A stretch of 64,000 nucleotides of DNA, taken from positions 2,573,501-2,637,500 of the forward strand of contig JAKNDB010000092.1 in NCBI GenBank assembly GCA_024305405.1. The letters are read 5' to 3'. The number at the start of each line of letters is the position of its first letter. Position 1 is the stretch's first letter. The notes below the pieces were generated by a model that was not told where the DNA came from, did not search any database, and saw only the letters and a program-made list of their open reading frames with translations. Both the position numbers and the translations under genes were made by a program. The stretch comes from Dirofilaria immitis. Lineage: Eukaryota > Nematoda > Chromadorea > Rhabditida > Onchocercidae. This document shows, one piece after another, positions 13,058 through 26,584 of this stretch.

Positions 13058-14392
13058 AGAAAACGGACATTAATATCACTTGCTTATTTCAATTTTGCTA
13101 AATTGTTTTGTCAAGTTATTAAACGATTTCCAAATAGATTAGTATCAATTTTCTTCTTCGATAGAAGCAAACTCATGGATAATAGAGTCTTCTGATTCTG
13201 TGACATCTGTTATTGCGTCGATTATCTTTAAAATTTAAATGATTAACAGGTTGGCTCATCCATTCATGAATGATTAATTTAGAAGTCTCATCTTCAACTT
13301 TACTAACATTATTGATTAGACTAACTTATATCCTTCATATTAGCATAATTAAAATTAACAGCTTTCAAAACACAACTCTCTATTTTGTGATTCAAGATAA
13401 TGCAATTCTTGATGCGATAAAATCAGAGATTTCTGTTATATCGGTCAATCATTGAATCCATCTGTTATTTGTCATTCAGTGAAATTGAAATATAAAAAAC
13501 TGAAATTTTTTTTTCAAGTCTGTTAAACATTCGATAGCAATAGAAAAGGTTAACGCTAAAATTATAGGAGGAAAAGAAAGAAATAGTATTTGATAATAAG
13601 AAGTATGAATGAATATATGGCTAAAATTATCAGCTATTATTCCCTAAAAATAATGATATATTGACTGACTAGCTAACTTTACACAATTGAATATCTATCA
13701 CATACCGTACTTCTAAATCTCTTTTATAAGAATTGTGGTATTTTCTAGAGATTGAGAAAATCAAAATGATTGAGAAAATTTATGTGAACGATTAGGAAAT
13801 TTGAGAAATTTTAAGCATTGAAATGTTGAAGAAGGAAAAAGAGGAATGTGCATGTGCATATTGCCAGTAGTATTACGGTGGTTTGCACTTGCATGCGGAT
13901 TTGCTGATTTTTGACTCTATAAGCTGCTGTATCCTCCATTTCTCTAATATAATATCATCGTCCCATTCATTAGAGATACCGCAGTTGTAGTTATGGCTGT
14001 AGTTGCATTGCAACTATACTTTATAGTCTTTTCCCTATCTTTTTCTGAAATTTAATCCAATTCATTCATTTTATTCAGAAAGAGAGCTTATCTGACCCCA
14101 TTTGATCCATTTCCGATCATTAGAGCTTTCAATTTTTTGATGGAAAGATCCTTTTGTATATTGAATGGTGCAGATTTGCATGGCATTATTATTGTTAGGG
14201 AATGAAGGAGTCCTAGTGCTGTCTATATGACTCTTGTCAAGCGATATACAGATTGAGGCCAAGTAGGTGAGCAAAAGCTAGGCCTGCAAGAAGGAGCTCC
14301 GCCCTTGCCTACTTCCTGAATATTAGTTTCCACTGCAATGATAGCACTATCGTCATCCATCTACATTAACGGCAGCAGGCACAGCTTTCATG

Positions 14393-14402
14393 CAATTTTC
14401 AG
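14393..14402 (+). promoter_or_regulatory. Probable spliced-leader acceptor of ceh-14
   Basis: CAATTTTCAG is a strong acceptor 85 bases ahead of the best initiator ATG of ceh-14, with no upstream coding exon evident. In nematodes this arrangement usually marks SL trans-splicing. Inferred, not proven. Confidence 0.4.
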
Positions 14403-14487
14403 GTTTTATCGGGAAATAATACTTTGGCAAATAGCGAAAGGATATTTCGGGATTCGGTTCGAACCTAAGACAAAATTTTTTATCCCA

Positions 14488-17400
14488 ATGTCTACAGCAA
14501 CAGCAACTATACCGGATACCTGCCCGTTGACTAATCATCAACAACCAGGTATGCTCATCATTTCTGCTCGTTGCTCATCTTTAAAATCCATTTCCAATTG
14601 TGAGTGTCGATGACAATGACACATCTCTCCTTCTTTGTCAACATCAACATCGGATGATACTGTAATTGCCAAAACCTGACTGGTATAATTTTTTGGCAAA
14701 ACTATACAAGGATAATTGTATACAGTTAACACGCACTTATGATATACGTCGTTATTCTTGATAGCGAGAAAGTTATGGTCTATCATAATGAACCGTCTCT
14801 ATATATTTTTCTTTTTCTTTTTAGGAGTTTTAAAACTCTTGAAAAAAGTGTCATTTTTTCATATTTTATTCATTCGATTTTCGAGAAAAAATTCATCCAG
14901 CATTTATGATTAATTATTTGAATAATTAGGATCAAAAGAGCAAGAAATGTGAACATATCACAATATCATTAATTGAAGTTCTGTTGGAAAATCAATGTTG
15001 CTTACCAATCATTGACTATATCTCTGAAGCTACGAGACTTGCTTCAAAGAACAACTTCATTTCTTCAGATGATCTCAACAAAACGTATCCGTTTCCTCGG
15101 CAACAGTAATGGTCAGGAAAATGATTAGTGTGCTTTCTTTCCATTAATAGGTTTCTGCTTTTAGTTAATCTCAGACTTCGTAATCTCCATACTATATATG
15201 AAGCCTTCCTAAATCAGAGGTTTAAATGAGCACCAAATCCTCTTCTGTCTTTGCTTATACATACTATTGACCAGCATCAATGTCTTTGCAAGTTATAAAT
15301 TTGATTGGATTCTATGAAGTTTTAAATTAAAAGAAAAGTACTCTTACGTAAGGATTGGAAATTCCTTGAAACTTCTTACATACCATTCTCTTTGCTTTTC
15401 TCTCTTGTATATATAATTCTTAATAATGGAGCACGAACTTAATAAGATATAATTTCAATTTTAAACAGATATGTTCTTTTAAAAGAAGGATTTAAAAATG
15501 GTTTACGTTAACGTATATTATGTAGAAATTCCATATAGAATCGTGGAAAATTTGTGGCTAAAATTTGAAATTGTAAATGGCAAATTTTCATTTCATCTTT
15601 TCCATTTTAAGTATAAAATTTACATATGTACTGAGTTATCGACATAAATTATCATTTAAGTAAAAGATGAACAGTAATGGCCATGGAAGCAAGTACATCT
15701 GCCAGCTATTAATTGATGATGGCTTGGAGCATATTATTCGGCTTATATTGGTTTTTCCTCATCCGATAGCATCAATTATGAAAACAATTGAATGAATTCT
15801 TTCTCTTCCCTTCCTGTAATTATTTGGTCTTTCAGTTGAAAACAGTGAAAAATATGCTGAAGCAAAATTCAATTCTAAAATAAAGGAAACAGTTTATACA
15901 AATTTTGAATTGAAACCTGTTTTTTCCCCTTTTTCCTATATTACAAATCTAAAATTTTACATCAAATATAAACGGCAGATTTCTATTGATTCATTTTGCA
16001 TATCAATCTAATTATATTCTCACTGTCATATTACTTGATGAACTTCGCTTATTGAGTCACACCAATATCGCTTTGCGAAGATGATTTGTGATGCTAGAAC
16101 TATCATAATAAATATCAGTGAGAAACCACCAATAAAAACGATAATTTATATTCGTAAAAATATTTGTAGAAATTTATTAAAAATTATCTGTTTAATTTTC
16201 AGCTTCTCTAAATACTTCGTTATAGTCATTATTTGTTTAAAAAAACCTTCAAAAAAAAGCTTTTTATTTTGTTGTATTAAGAAAACTCTGTCTTATCTGC
16301 TTTATTGTTAACATTGCAAACTTTAAAGGGGTAATGATAATTTGGACGATAAAAATATGGTTTGAATATTCCAAATTGAAAGCATAATAGGTGGGAGAAA
16401 TAAAACAGAAAATTTTTAAAATGCTTATTCGCAGCACTTGGATTGTTTAATGTAGTATCATTAAAAATAGGTTTGCGCATCCAAATTAGTTTGCGTTTTG
16501 TGTTGTTTCCAGATTTTATCAGAGCTCGCTTAAATTTCGTCTTTTATTAAAATTTTCATAATATCGAGCATTTCAGACATTATGAATATTTGTGCTGAAA
16601 TGCTTGATGTAATATATGCAATTACACTATTACTTTTACAGTTTGACAAAATTATCAAAGTTAATCAGATTAAAGAATGCATATGAACCTTCTAAAAAAT
16701 GCTTTTAGCAGCTGATCTATCTCTTATAATAATATTATTTTTAAAATTTTGGTTTCTAAAAAGCTTTTATAATCAATATTCTATATATTTTCTTTACTAA
16801 ATAATTACTTCCAAATTTGAAAGCTTTCTTATAATTAAAATTGTGCGATTGCATTTATGCTCTTTAGAAATATCAGTCTGAAGTTGCAAATAATCATTTT
16901 CTTCTTATAGATTTTTTGCAATCAAAATTTTTGCTAATAATTCGTGAAAAAATATACCAGAAATTTACGAATAGAGTTATCGAAAAGAATATCAAGTAAC
17001 GATGATATAAATCAAGAAAACTATACAACATGAGTTTTTAACGAAGCTCCTGTTTTCCACATTACTCAGTTCTTTTCTTACACAAATACTTTTTCATTTA
17101 ATTTTGTTTATCCAAGATTCAATGGTTCTCACATCCTCCATTAAAAAATGCATCTGACAATTAAACAATTGAAAACTTTAAAAGTCATAATTATATTCAT
17201 CAAACATGGTAAATTGACTTGGTTTTTATATACTTCATTGGCATAGGACTGTGAAATATTCCGTTTCCAATAACTAGTTAACTACAGGATTTCTTTCAAA
17301 AATTTCAAACTTGAAAATCACAAAAAGTAATGATTCGTAATCTTATTGGTGCTTCGGAAAATATCATCATTAGTATATTAAAAAATGCAACCTATACAAA

Positions 17401-20400
17401 CTGACAAGCTGATCAATTGGAAAAATGATGAATTCTCGATCCAATTCAATGATTCGATAACTATGGAGGAAAAATTTAAGGGCAAAAATTTAATTTCCTA
17501 TTAGATTATATAAACAAGCGAATAAAATTTTCCATTTTTCTATTTGTATCAAAACTCCCAGGTGATTTAAGAGAAGAGCAATAGCCTGAATCAGCATGGT
17601 TTATGAGGATGTTAAATCAGTCGACAAGGATTAGCCTCACTTTGTGTGTTATGTCCTTCACTCGGCAACTATACCGTAATCTTTTTATAGTCCATCTTTT
17701 AGTGCTATTTTAATGCTGCTGAATGAACCGACCATTACAGGCCGAATTAATGAGAAGACAATTTTGTCTTCTGAGTGAAATTTTTTAAATTCTAAAACTT
17801 ATCTAATTAGTCAAAATTTTATATTGAACATATGAAAAGGCGAAAACTCTAAATACTTTTCGGAAGCAAACAAACAAATTTAAGTTTTATTAGAATCTAG
17901 AAATTAAGTTTGAAAAAAAAGAAAAATGACTCTTGATCATCTGGATTTCGAAAAAGGAACAACCATGCGGAAGGCATCAAAAAATGAGATACCGATTGGA
18001 GATTATAAATTAAAAAGATTGACTTCTTTTAAGTTCATAGGTTCGAAAATTTTGAAGAGGAATTATTCTGACATTGTTTTTTTTCATCAAATTCAAGCTA
18101 TCGTTTATTGTTGGAAATAAAATTAATAATATCTTATCAGAATTTTGGAAAATAAAAAATAGAGTTTGAAATTCGCAATAGTTATAAATCATAAAATTTT
18201 GGTCTTAATGTTTTTTAGGTTTCTGGTCAAATTGCTAATAAGATGGATGAAACCTAATTTTGGGCATATGGATGTGGCAGCAATTGCAAGAATTAAATAA
18301 TATATATTGAAATATTATGAATAATTAATATACATTTCGTGCGTCAGACTGATATTTCCATTTACCATTCTTCGAAACACAAATACATTCTTGTCGCAAT
18401 TTCATATCATATATCATTTCATCTCCTGCGAGATGAATGGATGAGATGTGACAAGAGTACTTACTGTGTATGATTTCCATTCCTTCATGTACCACATTTC
18501 TTAATCATCGAGTTAGGAAACCTATCATTATTCACCAGGTTAAAAAACCTACCTATCAGGGAACTCATCGCTATTCACTGAGTTAGAAAATTTATCACTA
18601 GTCATCGAGTTAGAGAATTTAGCTAAATTTATTTTCATTTCCATTTTATCCAAAAAAACTCGAATTTCGTCATCATATCACACATTTCTTAATCATTTTA
18701 ACAGATTTGCTGATAAAAAGTTTACTTTTTAAAACTCAAAAGCATTTTATCCTTCTTTTCTCTTAACTAAAAGCAATTTATATATTTTACAAGAATTTTT
18801 GCACATCAAAAGAAATATTATTTCTATATAAATTACTGATAATCCGAACATTGAGATTATTATAAGTAATATGTTGATTTTTTCCTACATTCGAAAATAT
18901 ATTTTTGATATTTTGAAATCATCAAAAGCACATATATATGTATGACTGTCTTTTGATTGACAAATAATATTGTAATTCTCACTCTAAAGCGTTTCCGAAT
19001 TTGAAGTACAAAAGCAAAGAGGACATTTGGCTATAGTAGCCATAGATTGTAAGCCCTTCCATCTTCCTCTTTTGATGATTTCATGCCATCATATAAGTTA
19101 ACCGTTTATTTGATTGGACATCGCAACTTTCTGCACTAAGTTGTACAAATGATGAATGCATAATGCAGCTAATCGTTGTCGTAACACTTACCGTAATGAT
19201 GCAATTCAGTCATCTGAACTGTGTAACAAAATGCGGAAAGAATTTGATTAATAAAATCAAATTAAGGGACTGCTATCGCACAGAATATCATCAGTAATAG
19301 GAATGGGACAGTGTATCTATGTAGTAAATGTGAAGAGCCAATTCGTGATCGATTCGTCCTCAAAGTGCTCGATCGCTCATTCCACCCGCAGTGCCTACGG
19401 TGTGCTCATTGCGAACAACTTCTCTCATCGAAATGTTACATAAAAAGTGGACAACCATATTGCAAGGATCATTTTTACAAGTATATTATTTAAATATTTA
19501 TTCCAAATATAAATCTATCAACCTTTTTCTATGTATATAATATGAATACGAAAAAGTAACTGAACAGATTAGTATATTAAATTCCAAAGCTCATTAATCC
19601 TTCCTTCGATATGCTATACTATATTTAGTAATATGATAAGAAGGTTTTCAGATATTTTTGTTAGAAATGAACTTTGATCAAATTGAAATACAGCCATTAA
19701 CAGAAAAATATATATCGATAAAATAAAAGCTTAGTGTCACAAAATTTTAATCATAAACTTGAAATAAATCTGAGATTTCACAGTTTCACTTTTCTTCTAG
19801 AAATAATTTGCTGTAATTTTAGACGATTTGGTACAAAATGTTCAATGTGTGATGAAGGGATCTGTCCGGATATGGTGGTCAGACGGGCTAATGAACATGT
19901 TTATCACGTATCCTGTTTTCAGTGTATCATCTGCAAACGCGAACTTCGAACTGGTGAAGAGTTTTATTTGATACCAACTGACGGACACTTAGTTTGCAAA
20001 TCTGATTATGAAATGGCTAAAACCAAAGGTTATTTTCTTGAATCTCTTAACTCTGAAAAAATTTTCAGATCTGACACTGATTCTACTGAAATGAATTTCA
20101 ATAAAGAGAGCTTATCCCTTGATCTCCTCTTCAACAAAAATCTTTTGTTTGACAAAATCTCTTGTAGAAACGGATATTGATTCAAATACAAAACGACCGA
20201 GAACTACAATATCAGCAAAAAGTTTGGAAACATTGAAACAAGCTTACCAAGCAAGTTCGAAACCAGCAAGACATGTTCGAGAACAATTAGCTGCTGATAC
20301 CGGTCTTGACATGAGAGTTGTCCAGGTTAATTCCTCAACTGTTATTAAGGTTTTAATCACACTCATCCCTATTATCAGTATGGGCTAACTACAACTACAT

Positions 20401-21675
20401 AAATGCACATGGCTTACTTATGCAGTTGCAATTCTTGCTAATCTATTTGTTACAAATCGTAATCAATTTCAACATAATATTATTTTAAGATTTGACTTTT
20501 TATTGAATAACCTTCAATAGAAGTAAATTCGCAAAATTTTCAAATTCTTAGAGCTTCCCGAAATATTATGCAACTTTTTGTTATTGATGGTGAGCTAAAT
20601 GAAGTTCCATAATTTCTTTTCTTTCCCTCTGTTTTATACTACTTATTTCTTTCTTCTCTTAGCCAAATCTTAATTATGATAAATAGCTCCATAAGTAACA
20701 TTATTTCCAGGTTTGGTTTCAAAATCGTAGAGCAAAAGAAAAACGACTGAGAAAAGATGCCGGACGTCAATGGGGAACAGGCATGCCCAAAAGCCTGGAT
20801 AGTGGTAGTGCATCACCCAACGATAGCATTTGTGAAAGTCCTATTTACGGTGAAAACTTTTTATTCTTGTGGCGTTAATGATGGAAATGGATTCTTTGCA
20901 GTGAATTATTTGCCTGATTCTTTCTCCTTCAAGCTTCTTTTGCTTAAATTTATTTAACCGTTGTGAGAAAATTTTCAAAATTTGCTTTTCAAATTACTCT
21001 TGTAGGAGCAGGAGGATACTTGGATACGCCTCTGGATTCTGATGGTCATTTGGATATTGGATATGGTATCTGTGCAATTATTTTGCGTGTTATATAATGT
21101 TTTTACTGTAACTAGATTTTAAGCAAAAACAGAATGCAGTGATGAAAGGAGAGACAACTTCACGAATGCTCGCATGCATTTTTAAATATAGAAATATTTT
21201 GGTACATAAGACAAGATGAAGTATTTAGAATTCACTAAAAATATCCATCTATCATTTTAAATTTTCAAAAAAGTTATACAAATTTGTTTCCGTTAGCAAA
21301 CTTTTGACGACATGAGATTTAGAAGTGTCAATGTCGTTAAAACAACGGTTGATATCTAACTGCCTGCAGTGCAAGTAAACTTAAAATAGCTGAATAACAA
21401 GATAATTTGCTTTCTGATCACTCGAAATCTAAATTCTATTTTTCAGTACACTATTTATTTAATCTTGTTAAGAAGACAGCAAATATTTTGTAGACGTGGA
21501 AAACGGTTATAACTGTGGAATGAATAGAATATTGGCATCAACTGGTCCACTATTTGGTCTTGATGCTTCAGCTAAAAATCGACTTGAACAACAACAACAA
21601 AACTTGCTCTTCATGCATATACAGTCTAGTCCGATCACTGCTACCAATTCACATCTTGAATCGCAATTCCCATGA
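14488..21675 (+). CDS. ceh-14: LIM-homeodomain transcription factor, LHX3/LHX4 class (CEH-14 orthologue)
   Basis: Seven exons: 14488-14548, 19312-19480, 19823-20028, 20168-20325, 20711-20849, 21006-21065 and 21494-21675. All phases agree and the total is 975 nt (324 aa), close to the roughly 350 aa of C. elegans CEH-14. Exon 1 codes [20 protein letters not shown]. Exon 2 is LIM domain 1 ([12 protein letters not shown] through CKDHFYK). Exon 3 is LIM domain 2, starting at the class-typical KRFGTKC, with [17 protein letters not shown]. The homeodomain spans exons 4-5 ([16 protein letters not shown], then [20 protein letters not shown]). The conserved RQWG motif follows, then a Gln-containing tail ending SQFP. 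LHX3/4 factors act in the nucleus, where the LIM domains bind LDB1-type cofactors; in C. elegans CEH-14 specifies sensory and interneuron identity. The first intron is 4.8 kb, so regulatory sequence may lie there. Exon 1 has no homology proof; it rests on phase and position. Confidence 0.93.
14549..19311 (+). other. Long first intron of ceh-14
   Basis: About 4.76 kb, with no convincing exon on either strand; short frames at 16081 and 17926 look like chance. Long first introns in homeobox genes often carry enhancers, but no specific site is identified. It contains the degenerate tandem repeat at 18504-18620. Confidence 0.5.
18504..18620 (+). repeat. Degenerate short tandem repeat
   Basis: Four diverged units built on a TCATCGAGTTAGRAA-like core followed by ATTTATCA or CCTATCA, spaced about 27-43 bases, inside the ceh-14 first intron. 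Confidence 0.5.
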
Positions 21676-22640
21676 TAGTCATCATTCTATATTCATCATT
21701 TTTATCAGCAGTTAGCTGCCTACTATTGATATAAAACTATCAATATCCGATTATAATGAAGCATAAAGCTTTAAATGGATTGATTTGTTCATCTACTGAA
21801 GCACTATTGAGCGGCTTACTCTTGAAGGCTTTTTATTTGACACTTCTTTTATTTCTACCATAGTGAATATTTTATAAAAATGTATCCACTTTTATAAAAT
21901 AGCTGCTACTATTGAACTGAGCAAACAATTCTTATTCTTGTATTTATTTAAAGATAAATGACTAATATTTCATGCTAATACAGAATGTTCGTTTAATTTG
22001 ACACACGACTATTGGATTTCAAGAATTTTTTTGCGGTAACGCTATTCAAGAATGACTTGACATAGAACAGTGATAGCTAAAATAGAAGTTCTGGTAATCT
22101 TACAAAGGTCACATGAAGATGAAGAGAATAATATGCTTGTGAGTGAGGCTACAACTCACAGCAAACCATCATACATCTGTGCTTGTTATTGAAATTACAA
22201 TACACTTAAACTATTAGATACATTCCATATTCTGAAATATTCTGAATCTATAACTACTCGACCCTAAGCAACGTCTTCTCAATCCATAAAGAAGCAATTT
22301 ATCTTAACAATAATCAGTTCGACATTAGTTTAGTAGTGATAATGATTTATCAATGAAATAAATAGCGTTTCACATAATTAACACATTGCATTATAACACC
22401 AATAATAATTTTTCCTTCGTAATGTCATTAGCTTAAAGAATTATGCTATAATATATTTACGACGAATAACTTCACTTCACTTCACTCCATCTTAACTGAT
22501 CCTTCCTTTGGTTCTTCTTTCAAATGGATCCCAAATTTTTATGCAGGCACTAATCATCAATTAAAATAAATTTGCATCATATATGAATTACCTATGCCTT
22601 CTGTTTCCATTTATCATTCTATATGCTTTTTCTTTGCACA
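21676..22640. other. ceh-14 3' UTR and intergenic spacer
   Basis: No coding signal. An AATAAA near 22356 could serve as the ceh-14 polyadenylation signal. A short tandem ACTTCACTTC element lies near 22480. Confidence 0.45.
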
Positions 22641-22651
22641 GCTGAGAACCA

Positions 22652-23659
22652 ATGGAAAAGATCTGGAAATATCATAAGGAAGAGTTATCAATAAGACAAG
22701 AGCTGAGGTGGGTGATCTTGATCTATTACCGGTGAAAATAATTGCTACAACACATTCTAACTTCTTTCATGTAACTTATACATCACTGAAATATATCCTG
22801 TCTTCTGCCTTACGTACTGACACTTGCTATATATACTTCTCACTACTTTATGATTGATATCTGTCTTCCGTTCCACTTCACTTGCTCCATTCTTCTACAT
22901 CGTATCATGGGCTATGTTTGCATGTTTCTCGCGCGACACGACGCATATACTTCTTCGAGAAATACTGTCACAAGCATCAAATGAGTAGCTCGGATGTGCG
23001 TACTTGACGAAATTTGCATATCAGTAGAGAAAGTCCATCCTGATGATCTACTGACGGAGAGAGAGAGAGAATGAAAGAAAGAGGGAAAAGAAAGTAAAGA
23101 GAGTAGAAGCGGGAGAAAAAAGGGTAACTGTAAGTTGGGCATTGTTAATCAAAGATATGCAGAGGGTCATTACTCCTTCACTTCCGGTATTTATTCGTGT
23201 TAGCGGTCGGTTGGCGTGGGGTGGAGTGATTACGTGTGTGCTTGAAGTATACAGGTGCGTGTGATTTGCATTAATTATGACTGTCATCTTTCATTCATGT
23301 TCTTTTGCAATATATACGTGAAATTATTGGTGAAGAATGAAAGAATTGACACAGTGGCATGAACAATAAAGGAATATAATATATTCTGGAACATTTTGCT
23401 GGTTCTTCGGGAGGTCAAATTAATTTGAACACATCCGACTGAAGGCAATTTTAGAAAATTAGCTATTGAATTTTTAGGATATCAAAGATTACGGTAATTG
23501 CAATAGAAAGATGATATATCACATTAATGGAATAATTTTAGGTCGTCGGCGTTCTCGGGATTTGTTGCCGACAGTAACAACATAGAGACCCTAACAAGTG
23601 AACGAACACCTGATAAGGAGTGTTGTAGTGCGAACAAGCAAACTAGTCCTGTCAGTTGA
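22652..23659 (+). CDS. Possible two-exon small protein gene, or alternative 5' end of the STAR gene
   Basis: Exon 1 (22652-22707) starts with ATG ten bases after a good acceptor (TTTGCACAG, ending at 22641) that could receive a spliced leader. It codes MEKIWKYHKEELSIRQEL and ends at AG/GTGGGT in phase 2. Exon 2 (23542-23659) begins after ATTTTAG with the one base needed to keep frame. It codes a polar segment including SGFVADSNNIETLTSERTPD and stops with TGA, giving 57 aa in total. No family recognised. A phase-0 donor (CCT/GTCAGT) near 23650 would also let exon 2 splice to the STAR exon at 24270, giving that protein another N-terminus. The short size means chance is possible. Confidence 0.35.
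23056..23110 (+). repeat. Purine-rich GA/GAAA tract
   Basis: GAGAGAGAGA followed by GAAAG-type purine runs. Frames across it are low complexity (Leu/Ser-rich on the minus strand). It lies within the intron of the candidate two-exon gene. Confidence 0.7.
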
Positions 23660-24065
23660 AGTTTACATCCTTTCTACATTATTTCGTTTCATTTCTCCTC
23701 TGAATTTGGCTCATCAACTTCATATATTCCAGCATATCCTTATTTTTCTACTTCATTCCAGTTTATGTTGTCTTTCCCTTAATTTTCCTCATTAAAAGAT
23801 TAAAAGGATTAAAAGGAACTTTAGGTTCAAAATGTAAATTTAAGCGAAATTCAGCCTCAAAATATGTGTCAAAAACTTTTTGATGGCTCATCTCAAGCTA
23901 AGTTCTCAATAATATAATTGTACAACTCTTAACATGTCAAGTATTTTGATTCACCTAAAACAAAAATTGGAGAAATTGTTAAATTTTAAATCTCTGGATT
24001 CTCATTTCTAGCCCCCTTTACCATTATCATTTTCTCGCAACTATATAATTTTTGAATCGGAGCAG

Positions 24066-24071
24066 TGTTTA
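24066..24071 (+). promoter_or_regulatory. Possible spliced-leader acceptor of the STAR gene
   Basis: GTTTAG ends 16 bases before the first ATG (24088). An in-frame stop lies just upstream, so the ATG is a sound start. Trans-splicing here is an inference. Confidence 0.35.
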
Positions 24072-24087
24072 GTCATTACTTAAAAAC

Positions 24088-26584
24088 ATGGAGACAACTG
24101 CAGCAGCATCTATCGGACAGCGTTGTACACCGATCGGTCAACCACTTCTCAAAATGTTTAAGGATTTTGAGGTACCATCATTGAAACTAAAATATTGTTT
24201 CTTTTGCTTTGCTAAAAGTGCGTTAATAGTTTCCAGTAAGAAGTCTTGATAAGTTTCTGTATAATTTAGACATTCACACCATTTGCTCAGCCAAAAACAC
24301 CTAAGAAGCAACTATTGCCACTTCGCAATGATAAAGGTTTGTTGTTCAATTAAGATCCAATTGAAAGCTTTTTGTATCTTATGCATATATTCATACATCT
24401 CAAATTGGAACGAATTTTTCTAGGGAACATCGGACCAGGGAATGGAAACTCGACACAAGGAGAAATAACAGGTACAGAGTGCACAATGGAATATCTTGCT
24501 GATCTTCTGAAGGAAAAAAACAGCTTACTGTCTTTCCACAGGTTTTTCGCCATATGGAACGTCTGGTTGATGAAGGTAAAATAAATCTTTTTTATCTTAT
24601 ATATATATTTTTTCTTAAATATTTAATGCGATTTTGTCTGATAGAATCACAGTCGTTCCAGTTTTCTAAATTTTTCAAGAACTAATTCTGCTGTACATAA
24701 TTTTTTTCCTGCAAGTACAATGTCTAATTTCGTTTCAATTTTCTAAATTTTTCAAAAGCTAATTCTGTTGCGCACAATTTTTTCTGCAACTACAACAGTA
24801 ACAGAATGATTGTTCACAAAGACTAAATGATTCAGAGAACTAATTTCGGGGAGTAAATGATATTAGTCCTCTCTTTCCCGTACCTGGTTTCTGATAAGTC
24901 TGCAGAATTTTATAATTTTGAGAGAGAAGGATCTGTATTAATTTACAATAAACTGAATTTTTTTTCCATCTTTTCAGAAATTAATCGTGTTCGCATGGCA
25001 CTTTTTCAGTGTCATTTTTCCATCGAGCGACTTGACTTACCAGAACCAGAAGGCGAACCAGTTACTATTCAAGAGAAAGTATATGTTCCTCGCAAGGAGC
25101 ATCCTGATGTAAACTGTTTTTTAATCGAAAGATAGAAAAATTCAGTTTATTCTTGTAAATTTCAGTTTTTATAAAAATTGTCTTTGGTTAAAATTTTTCA
25201 CAGTTTCATAATCATACTACATGAACTAAAAAGTAATAAAAAAATTATCTCTTATTTCAGTATAATTTTGTTGGACGCATACTTGGACCTCGAGGCATGA
25301 CTGCTAAACAGCTAGAACAAGAAACAGGTTGTAAAATCATGGTAAGAGGACGTGGATCTATGCGCGATCGTCGAAAAGTATGTTACGTTTTAATTAATTT
25401 TGGTCGGTTTTCGTGGAATTAAGGAAAAAATGACTCCATATTGCATTACATAGAAATCAGAAACATAATGGGTAGTGTTTAAAGATATTAGAAATGACGG
25501 GATGTTATAGAAAATGAAATTTGGTAAATATTTAATAAGGGTCAACTTCGAAACTAAGTTTAAGGAAGAAATGAACCGTGGCAAGCCAAATTGGGAACAT
25601 CTCGATGATGAGCTGCACGTTTTAGTCCAATGTGAAGACACACCTAATCGTGCTTACACAAAACTGAAGGCTGCTGTCGACCAAATCAAAAATTACTCAT
25701 CCCATCGGTTGTTTATTCAAATTTTCGAATCCTGTATTTTTAAGATTTTTATACAAAAAAATCAATATAATAAATGAAAATTTGACATTTCAATTATTTT
25801 AGCCGGAAGGAACCGATGAACTAAAGCGAAAGCAGCTGATGGAACTTGCAATTATCAATGGGACATACCGACCAGTCAACAAATACCCATTACGTTCGTT
25901 GCTTGCTTTGAAAGAATGCATTTGGATTTCAGAAATTTATGGCTAGTTGTATGCGTTTTGCGTCTAATTCGTGATCTTTTGCTAAAAATTATTCAAAAGC
26001 ATCACTTCAGCTTATTTCAGCTCTTTGCTTATCAATTGATTAATATTTTTGTTCTTCATAATTTAATAAATTTGTTATAGAAACACCACGACTGATTGCA
26101 CCGATGACACTCGTCTCACCAATACGCCATCCTAATGGTTCTATTGCTGCTCAACCCATTTTTGTATCACCAACAGGTAGCCCAATCACTCCAGGGACGA
26201 ACATAAACACGCCAACTGGAGTTAATGCATTCATGCAATCATCTAATATTGATTATAACATGATGATGAAGTATGCATTCATATTATCCGAATTCATCAT
26301 TTCGTTAGAGATGAGAAGACAGTCGTAAATCAAGTCTGTTTAGAAAAATTCTACAATGTTTTTGTTCAATTACCGTATATTTCAGTCAGTTGTCATTCGA
26401 TACCACACTGCAATCGTTCCCAATGGCAGGTGATTACCAAGCACATTCATCGGCAGCCTATCCAACTACGACATCTCTACTTAATGCAGCGGCAACAACT
26501 GGTAATAACAATACGCTACAGTCCTACTTCATCGAATCTAATCCAATCACACCACCTGAGTCCACTGGTTCTGGACGTCGTTAA
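24088..26584 (+). CDS. STAR-family KH-domain RNA-binding protein (GLD-1 / ASD-2 / Quaking type)
   Basis: Nine exons: 24088-24171, 24270-24336, 24424-24575, 24978-25108, 25261-25377, 25565-25707, 25803-25893, 26081-26270 and 26386-26584. Order of parts: a basic and proline-containing N-terminus; a QUA1 dimerisation motif ([16 protein letters not shown], then [12 protein letters not shown]); the maxi-KH domain ([48 protein letters not shown]); QUA2 ([20 protein letters not shown]); and a Ser/Thr/Pro/Asn-rich tail ending STGSGRR. These proteins bind ACUAAY-type RNA sites as dimers and control translation (GLD-1) or splicing (ASD-2, Quaking). The KH and QUA2 matches are shared between GLD-1 and ASD-2, so the orthologue is not assigned. 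Two single-base frame breaks, near 24531 (in the QUA1 exon) and 25695 (end of exon 6), interrupt it. Allowing one extra C at each, all phases close at 391 aa. Since everything else is intact, assembly error is likelier than a pseudogene. Confidence 0.9.
24654..24795 (+). repeat. Tandem duplication inside a STAR-gene intron
   Basis: Two diverged copies, 24654-24720 and 24731-24795, share TTTTCTAAATTTTTCAA and AGCTAATTCTG-like cores, period about 77 bases. They lie in the intron between exons 3 and 4. Confidence 0.7.

Larger units (their letters stand above)
9060..14400. other. Long AT-rich stretch between the Scribble-like gene and ceh-14
   Basis: Apart from the two candidate exons at 9320 and 12980, I see no coding signal on either strand. 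It holds a T-run near 9085, a CTA microsatellite, a short direct repeat and a small palindrome, listed separately. Confidence 0.6.

Noticed and set aside
14450..14475. GGTTCGAACC resembling a tRNA T-arm
   Set aside because: It lies in the ceh-14 5' leader, and no cloverleaf can be built.
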